This document shows, one piece after another, positions 20,137-30,544 of a DNA stretch of 39,905 nucleotides (position 1 is its first letter; each line of letters begins with the position of its first letter). This DNA comes from Nemertoderma westbladi (lineage: Eukaryota; Xenacoelomorpha; Nemertodermatida; Nemertodermatidae): assembly GCA_032718475.1 (NCBI GenBank), contig JAUCBJ010005780.1, forward strand, positions 1 through 39,905. The letters run 5' to 3'. The translations under genes were made by a program, and so were the position numbers. The notes beneath the pieces are model-generated. The model did no database searches. It saw only the letters and a list, made by a program, of their open reading frames with translations, and was not told where the DNA came from.

Positions 20137-21480
20137 TTGATATTTTTCGCTATGGAGAGCATTATCATATTGTCTTATTCACATTGTATATTTAATTCAT
20201 ATTATTATAACTATCATTGGGTACAGCTTAGGAAAGCCAGCAATACCATTCAGGTAGTGATGGGATTGAACTCCCACTATGTGATAGTGCTCTGGTCGCA
20301 CAAGTTCTACGCAAGTCCCCATATACTGATGGAGCAACAATCTGCATTGGAAAAATGCTTTATATCACTGAAAAGAGGGGAAACTCTGTAATACTCGTTC
20401 CAAAAACCACTTATTCCCCAACCAGGTCTTCTGTGGTGTCCATATCTGAGACATGGATTCAGTCTGCCAGCCTTCCAATAGGCATTGTTAATTGGAGCAC
20501 TCTAGCCAAAGAAATTATCAGACAAGTTGCTGGTCGACCTGAACACATGGCTTGGATCATCGAAAGGTGGGACCCAATCTCAGTGATGAGGAGGTAGCTG
20601 ATGAAGTGTATGCAACGGTTCTCCCAGAGGAGCTGGATGTGGGCATACCACTGCCCAAGTTGGCCATCACGAAGCTCATAGTCCACAAGTTTATGAAGTT
20701 ATCTGGAGTAGCGATGTATGGAGATACTTGTGGCAGAGTGGCTCATACAGTGCTAGTGGAAACTGTGTACCAACCTCAAAGATTCATTCAACTGTTGGTG
20801 TATTGTCAACACTCCTGAGACTCCTACGTTACAAATGGGCGCGGTTTCCTGATGATGCTCCAGGCATCTTGACTTATTATTCCTCTTTCCTTGAGATGGG
20901 ACCGCACTACTCATTTAAGTTCCAGCAATGTATTGATAGGGATCATCGGCTGAGAGTCAAATCTGGGTCTCCATGGAGTCATGAGATCAGAGCTATGAAG
21001 CTGTTGAGGAAGACATACTCCCTTTGTGTTTACACTGCGATCACTCACATTTGGGTTACTGCATGAATGCCCTGCCTGACCAGGCATGCAAATGGATATT
21101 GTGGACGGATATACAATCCATATAAAATACCCTGTAGAGGTGATGGGACCCCACAATGCCGATTCTGCAAGATATATTTGGTCATATTGATGCTGATTGT
21201 TTCCTTCTGTGACGGGACTTGAACAAGGAATTCGAGGTTTCAGCAATTGGCATTGAGCAAAGGGATAGGCGTGGAAACCAAGAACTACTTCCCATTATTC
21301 ACCCGAAGCCTTTTTGGTGGCATCAAGTGCATAATATCTTCAAACCCATATATTCAACGAGCACCTCAAAAATGATCTGACTGAAACATTCATATAACTA
21401 TTATGAATTAAGAATTATGGTTCATAAATTTTGCTAAATAAAAAAGAAATATATTATATAGTGTTCATTAATTTATCACA
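20137..21480. other. Unidentified, possibly old repeat remnants
   Basis: Several short frames read partly protein-like on the plus strand, for example SLPIGIVNWSTLAKEIIRQV near 20470-20530 and LSDEEVADEVYATVLPEELD near 20575-20635, with frame changes between them. I do not recognise a family. This could be a decayed transposon ORF. No intact gene is seen. Confidence 0.35.
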
Positions 21481-22167
21481 TAAATGTAGTGTTAAGAACC
21501 GAATCCACAAATGTTCTCACTTTGGATCTCGAGGGGCTAGTAGTTCTTCGCTGGATGCACTGTAATCCAGGGGTTAGAAGGTATAATATGTCGAGCCATC
21601 CTAAATCCTGTATCAACTACCAGTACTAATTTTATCCAGTAGTCTTCCCACTAAGGTCCACCAAACACTGCTAAGCCGCCCTGAACAGTGGAAAAATCGA
21701 TAATCTTCCTATTCAGGCGTACAGCTGTTGCTAACTACAGCAAATATTTAACCTCACCAGGGCTAGGGTCTCTAGTAGGGATGGAATAAATTTTATTACT
21801 CAAAGAAATGAAGCCTCACTAACTGAACCAACAGACAATCTCTAGTTCAGGGTTCGCACAAGGGCACGGGGCTAATTTAATTTTTATAATTTTATTAAAA
21901 ATATATAAATTAAAACATGAATACCGAATGTGTAAAAAAAACACAACACCGGTTTCTTTGTACTAAAATGTGTAATATAAAAAAAAAATATATATATATA
22001 ATAAAATATGTACTAAAATAAAATAAATTAAATAAATTAAATCCCAATTGTCCCTAATCTGGCAAATAAAGTGCAGCGAGTACTACTCACTCAATTTCGA
22101 GTCGGCGAAGCCGTTGCCCAATGCGTCTATTAAACCCAACATCGCCTAAGTAATGCGCTAATAACTA
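21481..22167. other. AT-rich stretch without a gene
   Basis: Contains simple AT-rich tracts (22000-22040, aaataaattaaataaatta type) and no ORF of note. No RNA gene is recognised. Confidence 0.5.
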
Positions 22168-22977
22168 CGGTGGCTGAATTCGGCCAAAATTAATTATATT
22201 ATGAAAACACGTTTTTGGTGATGTTGTAAAATTAATTATATTATGAAAACACGTTTTTGGTGATGTTGTAAAATTAATTATAATTATGAAAATGTTTTCA
22301 TAATATAATTAATTTTGCATGTTCATCCAAAAACGTGTTTTCATAATATAATTAATTTTGCAAGTTCATCCAAAAACGTGTTTTCATAATATAATTAATT
22401 TTACAACATCACCAAAAACGTGTTTTCATAATATAATTAATTTTGTAAGTTCATCCAAAAACGGGTTTTCATAATATAACTAATTTTGCAAGTTCATCCA
22501 AAAACGTGTTTTCATAATATAATTAATTTTGCCAGTTCAACCAAAAACGTGTTTTCATAATATAATTAATTTTGCCAGTTCAACCAAAAACGTGTTTTCA
22601 TAATATAATTAATTTTGCCAGTTCATCCAAAAACGTGTTTTCATAATATAATTAATTTTGCCAGTTCAACCAAAAACGTGTTTTCATAATATAATTAATT
22701 TTGCCAGTTCAACCAAAAACGTGTTTTCATAATATAATTAATTTTGTAAGTTCATCCAAAAACGTGTTTTCATAATATAATTAATTTTGTAAGTTCATCC
22801 AAAAACGTGTTTTCATAATATAATTAATTTTGCAAGTTCATCCAAAAACATGTTTTCATAATATAATTAATTTTGCAAGTTCATCCAAAAACGTGTTTTC
22901 ATAATATAATTAATTTTACAACATCACCAAAAACGTGTTTCCATAATATAATTAATTTTGGCCGAATTCAGCCACCG
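22168..22977. mobile_element. TA-flanked MITE carrying a 43-46 bp internal tandem array
   Basis: Terminal inverted repeats start cggtggctgaattcggcc (22168) and end ggccgaattcagccaccg (22977), flanked by TA on both sides (22166-22167, 22978-22979), as for Tc1/mariner-type insertions. The TIR continues inward about 90 bp. The interior is an array: about 2.5 units in one orientation at the left, then about 16 units inverted, each containing acgtgttttcataatataat and a spacer (gttcatcc, gttcaacc or acatcacc). The repeat unit is the subterminal TIR sequence itself, so the array grew from the element ends. There is no coding capacity. Confidence 0.85.
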
Positions 22978-22979
22978 TA

Positions 22980-23874
22980 AATAACTAAATACGTAAAATA
23001 CGTAAATAACGTAAATACCTAATTTCAGTCCAAATTTAAACAATAATAAGGTGTATTTTGTTGCGTCCCTAATTTAAATAATCGCTGCCCCTCATACTAA
23101 ATTTTGGCTGAAATGGTTGGTTCTAATTATTAAACTAAAGCTCAAACAGTTTGTATAGTCTGACTTAAAACGTTAGTACTTTAATACCGAATTGCGCTAA
23201 ACAAATTTTGGTTATCAACTTTAGGTTGTCAAACTTAGATAAGTCGGACTAAAACATTTAACATTTGGATATAACATTTGGACTAAACTTGGTCTAAAAC
23301 ATTTGGAAATATAAAATTTGGTCTAAAAACATTTGGACTAAAATATCGAAGGTGAATGTAAATGTAAAACTGTTGCCAAAACCCGATATGATTTAAGAAC
23401 CCCAACTGTAATCCCTCCCCAATAGTACTCCTAAAAAACAGCCCGGGTACTTTCCTTTATGAATGCAAGCATCTGTCATCTGACATCCTTCATCCAAAAC
23501 CCCTGCGCGCTTGGCGGATGCGTCCCTAACATCTCTCTATTCCATTACGTAACCCAATGTATGCTACCGGTAGGTAGAGCAGTAGTAGCTACTGCTACTG
23601 TAGTGAAGCAGAAAATAACACAGTCACGTTAGTAACAGATTACATAATACTGTATTGCATAATCAGCAGTCATGCATATTTGCAACAAAGTTACTGGATT
23701 TCAGCAGTAAACCGTTAAAATTTTACACAAAATCCATAAGTACAGTATATTCACAAATCGAAGAAAATCAGAAAGAATACTGTAAGTAGGTCTATAATAA
23801 GAATAACTTTTAATAATTAGCATTACAGTATTGTTGTATTTAATGTCGTCCGGGGTGATAAGTTGTGTGTCAAC
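22980..23874. other. Non-coding, with small local repeats
   Basis: Around 23240-23345 the words acatttggacta and ttggtctaaaa recur irregularly. A perfect 8-bp hairpin (agcagtag/ctactgct) lies at 23578-23596. No gene is seen. Confidence 0.5.
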
Positions 23875-24014
23875 GGCGCGTTAATTGGCAAAATGGATGT
23901 GAAAGACGCCTTTAAAACGCTGCCGCTTTCCAAATCTGACTGGTCACTCTTCGGAATATGCTGGCAGGGTTTATTTTTCGTTTCTGTCAGAATGGTATTT
24001 GAGAGAATGCTATT
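23875..24014 (+). pseudogene. DIRS/Ngaro-like reverse transcriptase fragment
   Basis: A 45-codon open piece reads GKMDVKDAFKTLPLSKSDWS followed by LFGICWQGLFF. This resembles the RT block around the first catalytic Asp in DIRS/Ngaro-type tyrosine-recombinase retroelements (D-K-AF, LP, D then LGI-WQG). It lacks the expected LPFG segment after it and ends in a stop. No other part of such an element is recognisable nearby, so it is a scrap. Confidence 0.6.
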
Positions 24015-24502
24015 TCAAGTTTGATGCAATCTCAACAACATTTGTAGGCATTTCTCCTGATGAGATTAAACAGGTATTGACAGGTAATCTGGCATTTATG
24101 AATAGGCCCCTGTTTTGGGATTTTCCGGGCCCCTCTCTGGGTCCTACCACGCCAATGGAAGGGATTGTTAGGTTAGTACAGTAGTTAACTAAAACTAATA
24201 GTTAACTAGTTATTGTAAAATATTAAGTATTTGTTACACTGTTACTACAGTAAGTTAACACACACAAATTTTCAGACACTTTCCTAAAAAATGTAAATGT
24301 AGTAGGATTTACGAAAATATTTTGAGATAATTCACTTCAGGTTCAGAGATTTATATATACTCCATGAGTACTATGATCACAAATAATATTTGACCAATCA
24401 CCATAATTAAGCATTACAGTTAGCAAACAAACAATATTACAGTATTTTGCAAATACCATGTAATGGGCCATTACCAATATATCAAGTTTTATGAGGATAG
24501 TT
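24015..24502. other. No gene seen
   Basis: The short plus-strand ORF at 23999-24184 lacks features. The rest should include the 3' UTR of the minus-strand gene ending at 24503, but I find no clear AATAAA on that strand close to the stop. Confidence 0.5.
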
Positions 24503-24874
24503 TTAGGTGTTGGAGCACATATAATACTCGTGATTGTGATCGTAAAAGTAGGACCACCAGCGTCGGAGGGAATCCTTTACTAGTAGAGGACATCCGTCTA
24601 CTACAGCGGTATTAAACTTGGGATCTATATCGTTGACTCCCGGGACGAAGTAACCCGACCAACCACCTCCGAACCACTGGATGCGGTAAAATATGATCCT
24701 AGCATCGTATTTGTGCAATCCCAGGTAGGGGTACAATCCCGCCTTAAATTCACAATCCTCTGTTGGCCCTGCTGTGACCCATTTGCACTTTGCTTCGTTC
24801 ACCACATGGGACACAAACTGGGACTGAACCAAGATGGGGAGTAACACGATAGCGAGAAACATTTTCGGAACCAT
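24503..24874 (-). CDS. Small secreted four-cysteine protein, paralogue A
   Basis: 123 residues, intact. Residues 1-19 form a signal peptide (basic Lys4, then FLAIVLLPILV, Gln-Ser-Gln). The mature part has four Cys (30, 41, 95, 120), likely two disulfides. Its Gly/aromatic-rich centre has WFGGGWSGYFVPGVNDID (67-84), and SLRRWWSYFYDH lies at 102-113. Paralogue B (28502-28894) matches 44 of about 91 aligned core residues, with Cys spacings 11, 54, 25 against 11, 54, 26. The sequence CTACAG immediately upstream (minus strand) is a splice acceptor ending 12 nt before the ATG, so the CDS lies in one exon. I do not know a named domain. An extracellular role such as matrix, mucus, defence or venom-like secretion is possible but unproven. 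Confidence 0.85.
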   Translation of the reverse strand: MVPKMFLAIVLLPILVQSQFVSHVVNEAKCKWVTAGPTEDCEFKAGLYPYLGLHKYDARIIFYRIQWFGGGWSGYFVPGVNDIDPKFNTAVVDGCPLLVKDSLRRWWSYFYDHNHEYYMCSNT

Positions 24875-24886
24875 GATTGGAGATAC

Positions 24887-25292
24887 CTGTAGTGAGAAAA
24901 TAGTAGGAGAGATTAATAAGGATGGATACGAAATCGAGTAGATTATACATTACATATATTTTATTGTAACGGACATAATTAATTACGGACTTAATTAATA
25001 AATCGTAACGGATTAAGTTAGTTAATTTGAAATATTTAAAAATATTAATTTGATTCCACTCTGTTATTTTGATGGTTTTTGAGATTTCTAGTTTACAATA
25101 ATTTGAAAATTTAAAATCACAATAAGTAGGCCTAAAGAAAGTCACTCGTGGCACTCTTCGTTTTATATTAGGACCGTTTTGTATAAATTATATTGTTTTG
25201 TACTAGAATTGAAAAATCTACAACGAAATCAAGTTGAAGTGATAATTATTCATTATCATACAGTATAATTGATATGAAGTAGAGGGACTTAC
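24887..25292 (-). other. Predicted 5'-UTR intron of paralogue A
   Basis: On the minus strand the donor TTTCAG|GTAAGTCC is at 25295-25287, a strong consensus. The acceptor TTTTCTCACTACAG ends at 24887, giving a 406-bp intron. The minus-strand ORF extending to 25154 overlaps the acceptor in another frame and is not supported. Confidence 0.65.
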
Positions 25293-25295
25293 CTG

Positions 25296-26078
25296 AAACT
25301 CCAGAACACTTATTAACAAAAAAAATATTGAAACTTTAATGTCGACTTCTCCAAGTACAATATGGAAAATAGCATATGAGTGAAATAAATGGTTGAAGAT
25401 GTGGTTCCTATAGAAATAGCTCTTATATCTGAAGTCTATTAATCTTATAGATATAGCCCTCTATGCCGTTTACATCACAATAAGTGTCTTTATACTGCGT
25501 AACAATCTAATGACAACATCAAAAGATATGACAAGTGGATCATTAATGGACTTCAGAAGAAAGTTGAAATTATAAAAGAGCATTTATGATAAACCACAAG
25601 AACTTATTCTGTCTTATGTTCCTTAATTGAACAAGAGGTAGTCCTAGAGTTTCATAACTTCAAAGTTAATTCATTGATATCAAAGTTGCTGTTCGTATTG
25701 CAGTTCTTTCAAACGTCTAACAAGCACGTGCACCTTATAAATAGTGTACTGTAGTCTTACATAATCGAGAACTGCGTGTCTTTGAAGATCTTTTGAAGAT
25801 AAATTATTACACATCAATTTAATATGGTTATACTTAGCAGTCCTTTTGATGTCATCCTAATTGTCAAATATAATTGAAATGCAAAAGCATCGTTTCATGT
25901 AAGAGACAAGTAAACCTACAGCTCTACATAGGTCTACTGTTACAGTATTAATAGGTACCATATGGAGGGATAAGAACATCACACTCACTCACTTATCCAT
26001 CCATTCTTCAGAGTTATTTCTGTCCGATATTCAATTGCAGTCAAACATAGTATATTTACTTGTAAAAGATTTGATCAG
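25296..26078. promoter_or_regulatory. Putative divergent promoter region between the two paralogues
   Basis: The two genes point away from this region. It holds a minus-strand TATAAAG (25488-25494 on the plus strand as ctttata) and a plus-strand TATAAATA (25736-25743). From these, first exons would end at the donors at 25295 (minus) and 26078 (plus, gatcag|gtaagttcc). TATA assignments in AT-rich DNA are weak; the donor sites are the better evidence. Confidence 0.4.
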
Positions 26079-26444
26079 GTAAGTTCCATCAATATTTTTA
26101 TTAGATTATTACAATACATAGCTACCATACTCTTTAGAAATGTAAGTAGTATGCATATGTAGCTTTCGGCTTTTAAACAACTCGTTAACACAGCTCAGAT
26201 ACCGTTTTGTTTTCAGCTCGTAAGTAGGTATTATCTATCATTAAATGGAATTGATTTAGGGAAACGCAATGAAAGGATGAAAGTATAACAGCAAGCGCAT
26301 CAATCTTTAACTTCATATAAATATACTAAACCTATACACACATACTTGTTACTCATACATACCGAGATTATTAATTTTAGATTTTTACATTTACTACAGT
26401 ACATATTAGCTGCCGCATCCATTTCTATAATTAAATAACTAGAG

Positions 26445-27580
26445 ACGGGCCTAGCGGCCCGTGAAGCAAGTCGTAGGAGACAGTACGAGTCAAGTAAACG
26501 CTTTTTGTTCTGACTGATAATAAATTAGTGTGAGGGTAGTCCCGGTGGTGTACGAAAATTTTTCTAGACAACTTCAAACTATAATTATTATGTTGTAATC
26601 ATCTAATGAATTATAAAAGCTGTTGTGATTATAGAAGATAGAGAGCAGTTAGCGAAATGATTATTTTATTCTATCGGATAGAGTAGTCGGAGTCTCAGAG
26701 AGGAGTCGAGGTGTCAATTAATTAATAACAATAACAGCAGTTGTCATGAATTCAATACAATCGCGCACAAGAAGTGATAAGACAAATTCGTTCTTATTTT
26801 TGTAATAAATAAAACAAGTTGAGATGTTTCAATGTAAACCGCGATTAACAATTTACACTGTTCAATGTAAACCACGATATTAATTAAATACAACAATTAT
26901 ATTATTATTATAACATATTTTTATATTTCAAACAATAATGTTAGCCTTATGGAGAATCATTTTGAGGCTGAGTAAATATTCAGCCTTATAAGCATACAGC
27001 CTCCACAGTATTAATGTTGGCACAAACATTTCAAAATAAAACAATAATGCGATGAGAGCATAGTACAATACACTGTGTAGCCAACACACTGTTTAACTAA
27101 CAGTCATTTAGCTTGCACGCCAATTAATTAACATAGCAAGGATGCATTGGGAAGAGTTATTCAGCTGAAACTGTAATAGCCAGTTAAACAAATTAATGTT
27201 TGCTTACTGTCTGGGTTGTAGAGTAAAGTGATAATAAAACTTGGCAGAGAAAGTACTTCTTTGTTAGTTGCCCTTACTATTGAATGCATTACCAGGCCAT
27301 CTCTATACATTTTTCATGAGTGCCAGCTGGTGTTTTATCATTGCGCCTATGGCAATTTTAGTGTTTTGGGGCTATTTTTCGAAATAAAACAAGTTGAGAT
27401 GTTTCAATTTAAACCGCGATTTCACAAGTACCCTTAGAAATCCATTTTCATGGTCCATGCAAAATTTCATCAAAATCGTTAGAGCCGTTTTTGCTCTAGG
27501 TCAGTAGCCAGTAGTCAGTAGCCAGTAGCCAGTAGTCAGTAGCTTTTCTTTCTTACAGTAATCAAGTCTAACGACTTGCT
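26445..27580. mobile_element. Candidate non-autonomous transposable element
   Basis: The left edge has the hairpin acgggcctagcggcccgt (26445-26462), then agcaagtcgt (26465-26474), which is perfectly inverted as acgacttgct at 27571-27580. Near the right end are the phrase catgcaaaatttcatcaaaa, common in dispersed invertebrate repeats, and a run of gtagccagtagtca-type short repeats (27500-27545). A roughly 40-bp direct repeat (aataaaacaagttgagatgt and onward) occurs at 26807-26847 and 27382-27421. No ORF. The class is uncertain. Confidence 0.4.
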
Positions 27581-28480
27581 AAAAATATATTTACAGTATT
27601 TAAGCGATATATAAAGCAGCTCTGAACCCGTCTTTTTATTATGTATTTTTGGCGACAATTTTTATGAATTCAAACCTTGCTGTTAGCAACTTTGCAGCAA
27701 AAAAAAAATCGAAACGTTTAGAACTTATGCATTTAATTTCATTGCTTTTACATCCTTTAATATATTAATATGAAGTTACAGATCAACGCGCTTGCTGTTA
27801 CATTTATCTTTTTATTATCTATCATGTCGTTTTTATTGACAAAATCATAAAAAAATTAATATTTTAGAAAACAGCGTTAAAATCAGTGAGATAATTTATT
27901 GTAGGATTACAATTCGATGCAGTCATCATGTGTAACTTTTTATCTATACCCACAGACGTCCTGGGTACGAGCCCAGCAAGTGAACCAGGAATGTATTAAT
28001 TTCGGCAAGAATGCTTTAAAGGGAAATACCAGAGCTATTACTACCAGCGCTTAAATGGTAGCTAAATGAGTACGGTTTCCTTTGGGGAGTACTGTATAAT
28101 AAATGGGTGGGGAGGGGGGGGGGGGGGGGGGGGGGGGGTCACTTGATATTTAAGTCGTATACATACAGTAGGTACTGTAGGCCTACTACTGTAGTTCAAC
28201 AGACGGTGTATTCCACGTGTGTGTACGTACAACGCGTGGTCCGGTTGTGGTATATCATAACCTACAGTAGTGTGTGAATGAACCACGTGGTTTACATCGC
28301 ATGAAACAATGTTGAAACAATGTTAACAAACATAATATCATTAGTCCCTAACTACATTACAGTATTTCATTCTTTGTATGATAATGACCTCTTATTTAAT
28401 GAATATTCGAATACACAAGTTATGCCAATTCCAACTCTTCCCGCATCGAATTACATGTTATTTATAATTTTAATACTCAG
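27581..28480. other. Non-coding with G25 run
   Basis: AT-rich DNA. A degenerate B-box-like word (gggtacgagcccag) lies at about 27962-27976. An uninterrupted run of 25 G spans 28114-28138. The minus-strand ORF over the G run (28062-28286) is poly-Pro from the homopolymer and is not a gene. Confidence 0.5.
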
Positions 28481-28501
28481 GTGATCGTACTGGAATTAAG
28501 T

Positions 28502-28894
28502 ATGGAACTGAAACCGCTTCTCCTGCTGGTCCTGTGCTTCCCGATGACCCTCCTACAAACGCCCGGATGCTCGGAATGCATCAAATACGAACGTATGCAG
28601 GGAGCCTGTAGCGTTAAAATAAGCTACCCCACCTACGACTGTGAGTGGGCCGCTGGTTTGTACGCGTACGTAGACGACCTGATGTTTGGCGGGACGATTA
28701 TCGCTTACCAGGTGCTGTGGTTTAACGGTGGCTGGTCGACGGTATACGTTCCAGGCGTTAACGATATGGATTCCAAGGTTAATATCATCAGTATTCCCTC
28801 ATGTCCTCTGCCTTTCGTAGCTAACTCACTCCGACGAAAATGGGCCTACTTCTACGATCACACCGTTGTGTATCTCATTTGTAAAACTGTATAG
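28502..28894 (+). CDS. Small secreted cysteine protein, paralogue B
   Basis: 130 residues from ATG 28502; the longer frame to 28481 starts at GTG exactly at the splice acceptor and is not needed. The signal peptide is residues 1-20 or so (Lys4, then LLLLVLCFPMTLL). The mature protein has an extra CSEC pair (23, 26), then Cys36, 47, 101 and 127 matching paralogue A. Conserved blocks are DCEW, AGLY, WFNGGWS, VPGVNDMD (83-90) and SLRRKWAYFYDH (109-120). The acceptor ttttaatactcag ends 21 nt before the ATG, as in paralogue A, which argues for inverted duplication of a whole gene. Codon use is more GC-rich than the flanks. The family name and function are unknown to me. Confidence 0.87.
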   Translation: MELKPLLLLVLCFPMTLLQTPGCSECIKYERMQGACSVKISYPTYDCEWAAGLYAYVDDLMFGGTIIAYQVLWFNGGWSTVYVPGVNDMDSKVNIISIPSCPLPFVANSLRRKWAYFYDHTVVYLICKTV

Positions 28895-30282
28895 TTGTTA
28901 GTCTGCCGTAAACTGTAGATTATGGTAGGTGGTAGTTTGGTATTTGGGTTCATATTCTTAATTTTGTTTAGGCTTATTGTTATGATAATTATTATCATTA
29001 AAAAGTTATAATAATAATATAAATATATTAGACAGCCTGGAGGCTGGAGATAGAGCCAACTTGCAGTTGACGCAAAACCACATAAATACAAACATACATG
29101 AAATGGGGCCTTCGAGCCTGCACGTGCGGTAGATTATGTTTAAGCGCCAACTCGTAAGTATTATAATAACAGTAGGCTGTAATCATGCCCACTAAACACT
29201 TAGCCCTATCGGCATATTGGGTAACTCCGCCGGTTTAAGACCTCACAAAACTCAGTCTGATGTCTATAATATATGTGCCAGGTTTCAATCAGGTAGAAAA
29301 ATATTATAGGGAATAATACGAATTGGTGAAGGTTTCAGACATTTCTGAAATTTATTAATTTAGCCCACTAGCGGTGTCCTTGAGAACTGCGATCGATTAA
29401 CCTTCTCTAAAAGACGCTGCCTATGCATGGTCTAGTACGTATTGTATCTGCCAAGTTCCAGCTTCAGGAGAAGTGTAGATGTACATAGCAGCATCCCCAA
29501 TACGGGCCGAGTACCACCCCTACGCCTACATAGCATTAAAAGCAAAGAAATTGTACGGCATTTAATGTTTAGACATGTAGCTCTCTGCGTAGATTGGTGG
29601 TAAGTCGAATATCAAAACTCAATAATTTGCTGAAGATAAATTTAAAAAACTAAAAGAAGCCTTGTCTTTTTAGTGTAATAAAAGTAATAAATTCGGAGGC
29701 ACATGAAACAAAAACAACGACGAAATTAATATGTTTACTGATATCTCTTTTACTCACTATAGGTCTACTGTATGTTACACTATGACTATTATTCTATAAA
29801 AAAAAGTATGCGGAAAACAGCGCTTTTTTTCTCATTTTCAATTTACCGAAATTCAACTATTCTGTCCAAGTGACCGAGTGGTTGAGTTTTACAAGAGTTG
29901 GCAGTTTTTAGCGCGAGCAATGCGAGTGATAAATGGCCAACGAGTGGAAACGGACACTTGTACGATTTGGCTCTTGTTGTATTAACATACTGTAATAATA
30001 TTTTAGCGTATTCTAATTTCGTTTTAATCTTATTTTTAATTAATATGGTGCCGTTTTTGTATTATTTTGTGTTTAATTGTCCTCATGTTTTTTTTGGTTG
30101 TATCTATATATAACTATAATACTGTATAATTACTATATTATTATCTTTTACTGTACAGTAGCTTCCTGTTTATTCCACATTGGCTGTAGGCCTAGAGACC
30201 CTATTCCATATGCCTTTTCATCCTTGAAACTCCCAGTTATACAGTTATAACAACCATAATGTTATATCAGCCCTTTACCGAG
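28895..30282. other. No gene seen; small tRNA-like piece
   Basis: The first part is presumably the 3' UTR of paralogue B. At 29866-29895, aagtgaccgagtggttgagt resembles a tRNA-Ser/Leu A box, but no B box follows, so it is at most a truncated SINE. The ORF at 29898-30113 is hydrophobic and AT-driven, with no family resemblance. Confidence 0.5.
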
Positions 30283-30544
30283 AACGATGTTAGAGATTCA
30301 ATCAACTCAATGGAAAACTGAAATGCCGCTGGTCCAGACATAATATTTAATGACATTTAGAACATTTAAAAACTTCGATAAATATAATTCTTCCAGTATT
30401 AACTGTTCTCTTCAACTTGTGTCAAGACATGGGATAAATCCCAGCAAACTGGGCGATTAGTAGAATAAAGATTACTGTATATTATTCAAGGGCAAAGGTG
30501 AACTAGATAACTCAAAGGTGAGCCAGATAACTATAGAGGGATCG
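30283..30544 (+). pseudogene. LINE reverse transcriptase fragment cut by an LTR insertion
   Basis: In shifting plus-strand frames the sequence reads NAAGPDII, ILPVLTVLFNLCQDMG, IPANWAISRI and finally EPDNYRGI, the order found at the start of LINE RT domains (AGPD, LF-N-C, IP-W, NYRGI). Stops and one frameshift break it. The expected continuation after NYRGI is absent because LTR sequence starts at 30545. Confidence 0.7.

Larger units (their letters stand above)
26079..28480 (+). other. Possible 5'-UTR intron of paralogue B
   Basis: A strong donor (gatcag|gtaagttcc, GT at 26079) and the acceptor ttataattttaatactcag ending at 28480 would bracket a 2.4-kb intron. It would contain the repeat at 26445-27580 and a G25 run at 28114-28138. 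The acceptor position relative to the ATG mirrors paralogue A. Pairing of this donor with this acceptor is inferred. Confidence 0.4.

Noticed and set aside
22280-22950. CRISPR-like alternation of conserved and variable parts
   Set aside because: The spacers are short, fall into a few shared variants, and the array lies inside a MITE with TIRs and a TA duplication.
24750-25154. 134-aa minus-strand ORF overlapping paralogue A
   Set aside because: It crosses the predicted splice acceptor in another frame and lacks any similarity to paralogue B.
29866-29910. tRNA-Ser or tRNA-Leu gene
   Set aside because: Only an A-box-like word is present; there is no B box, anticodon arm or acceptor pairing.
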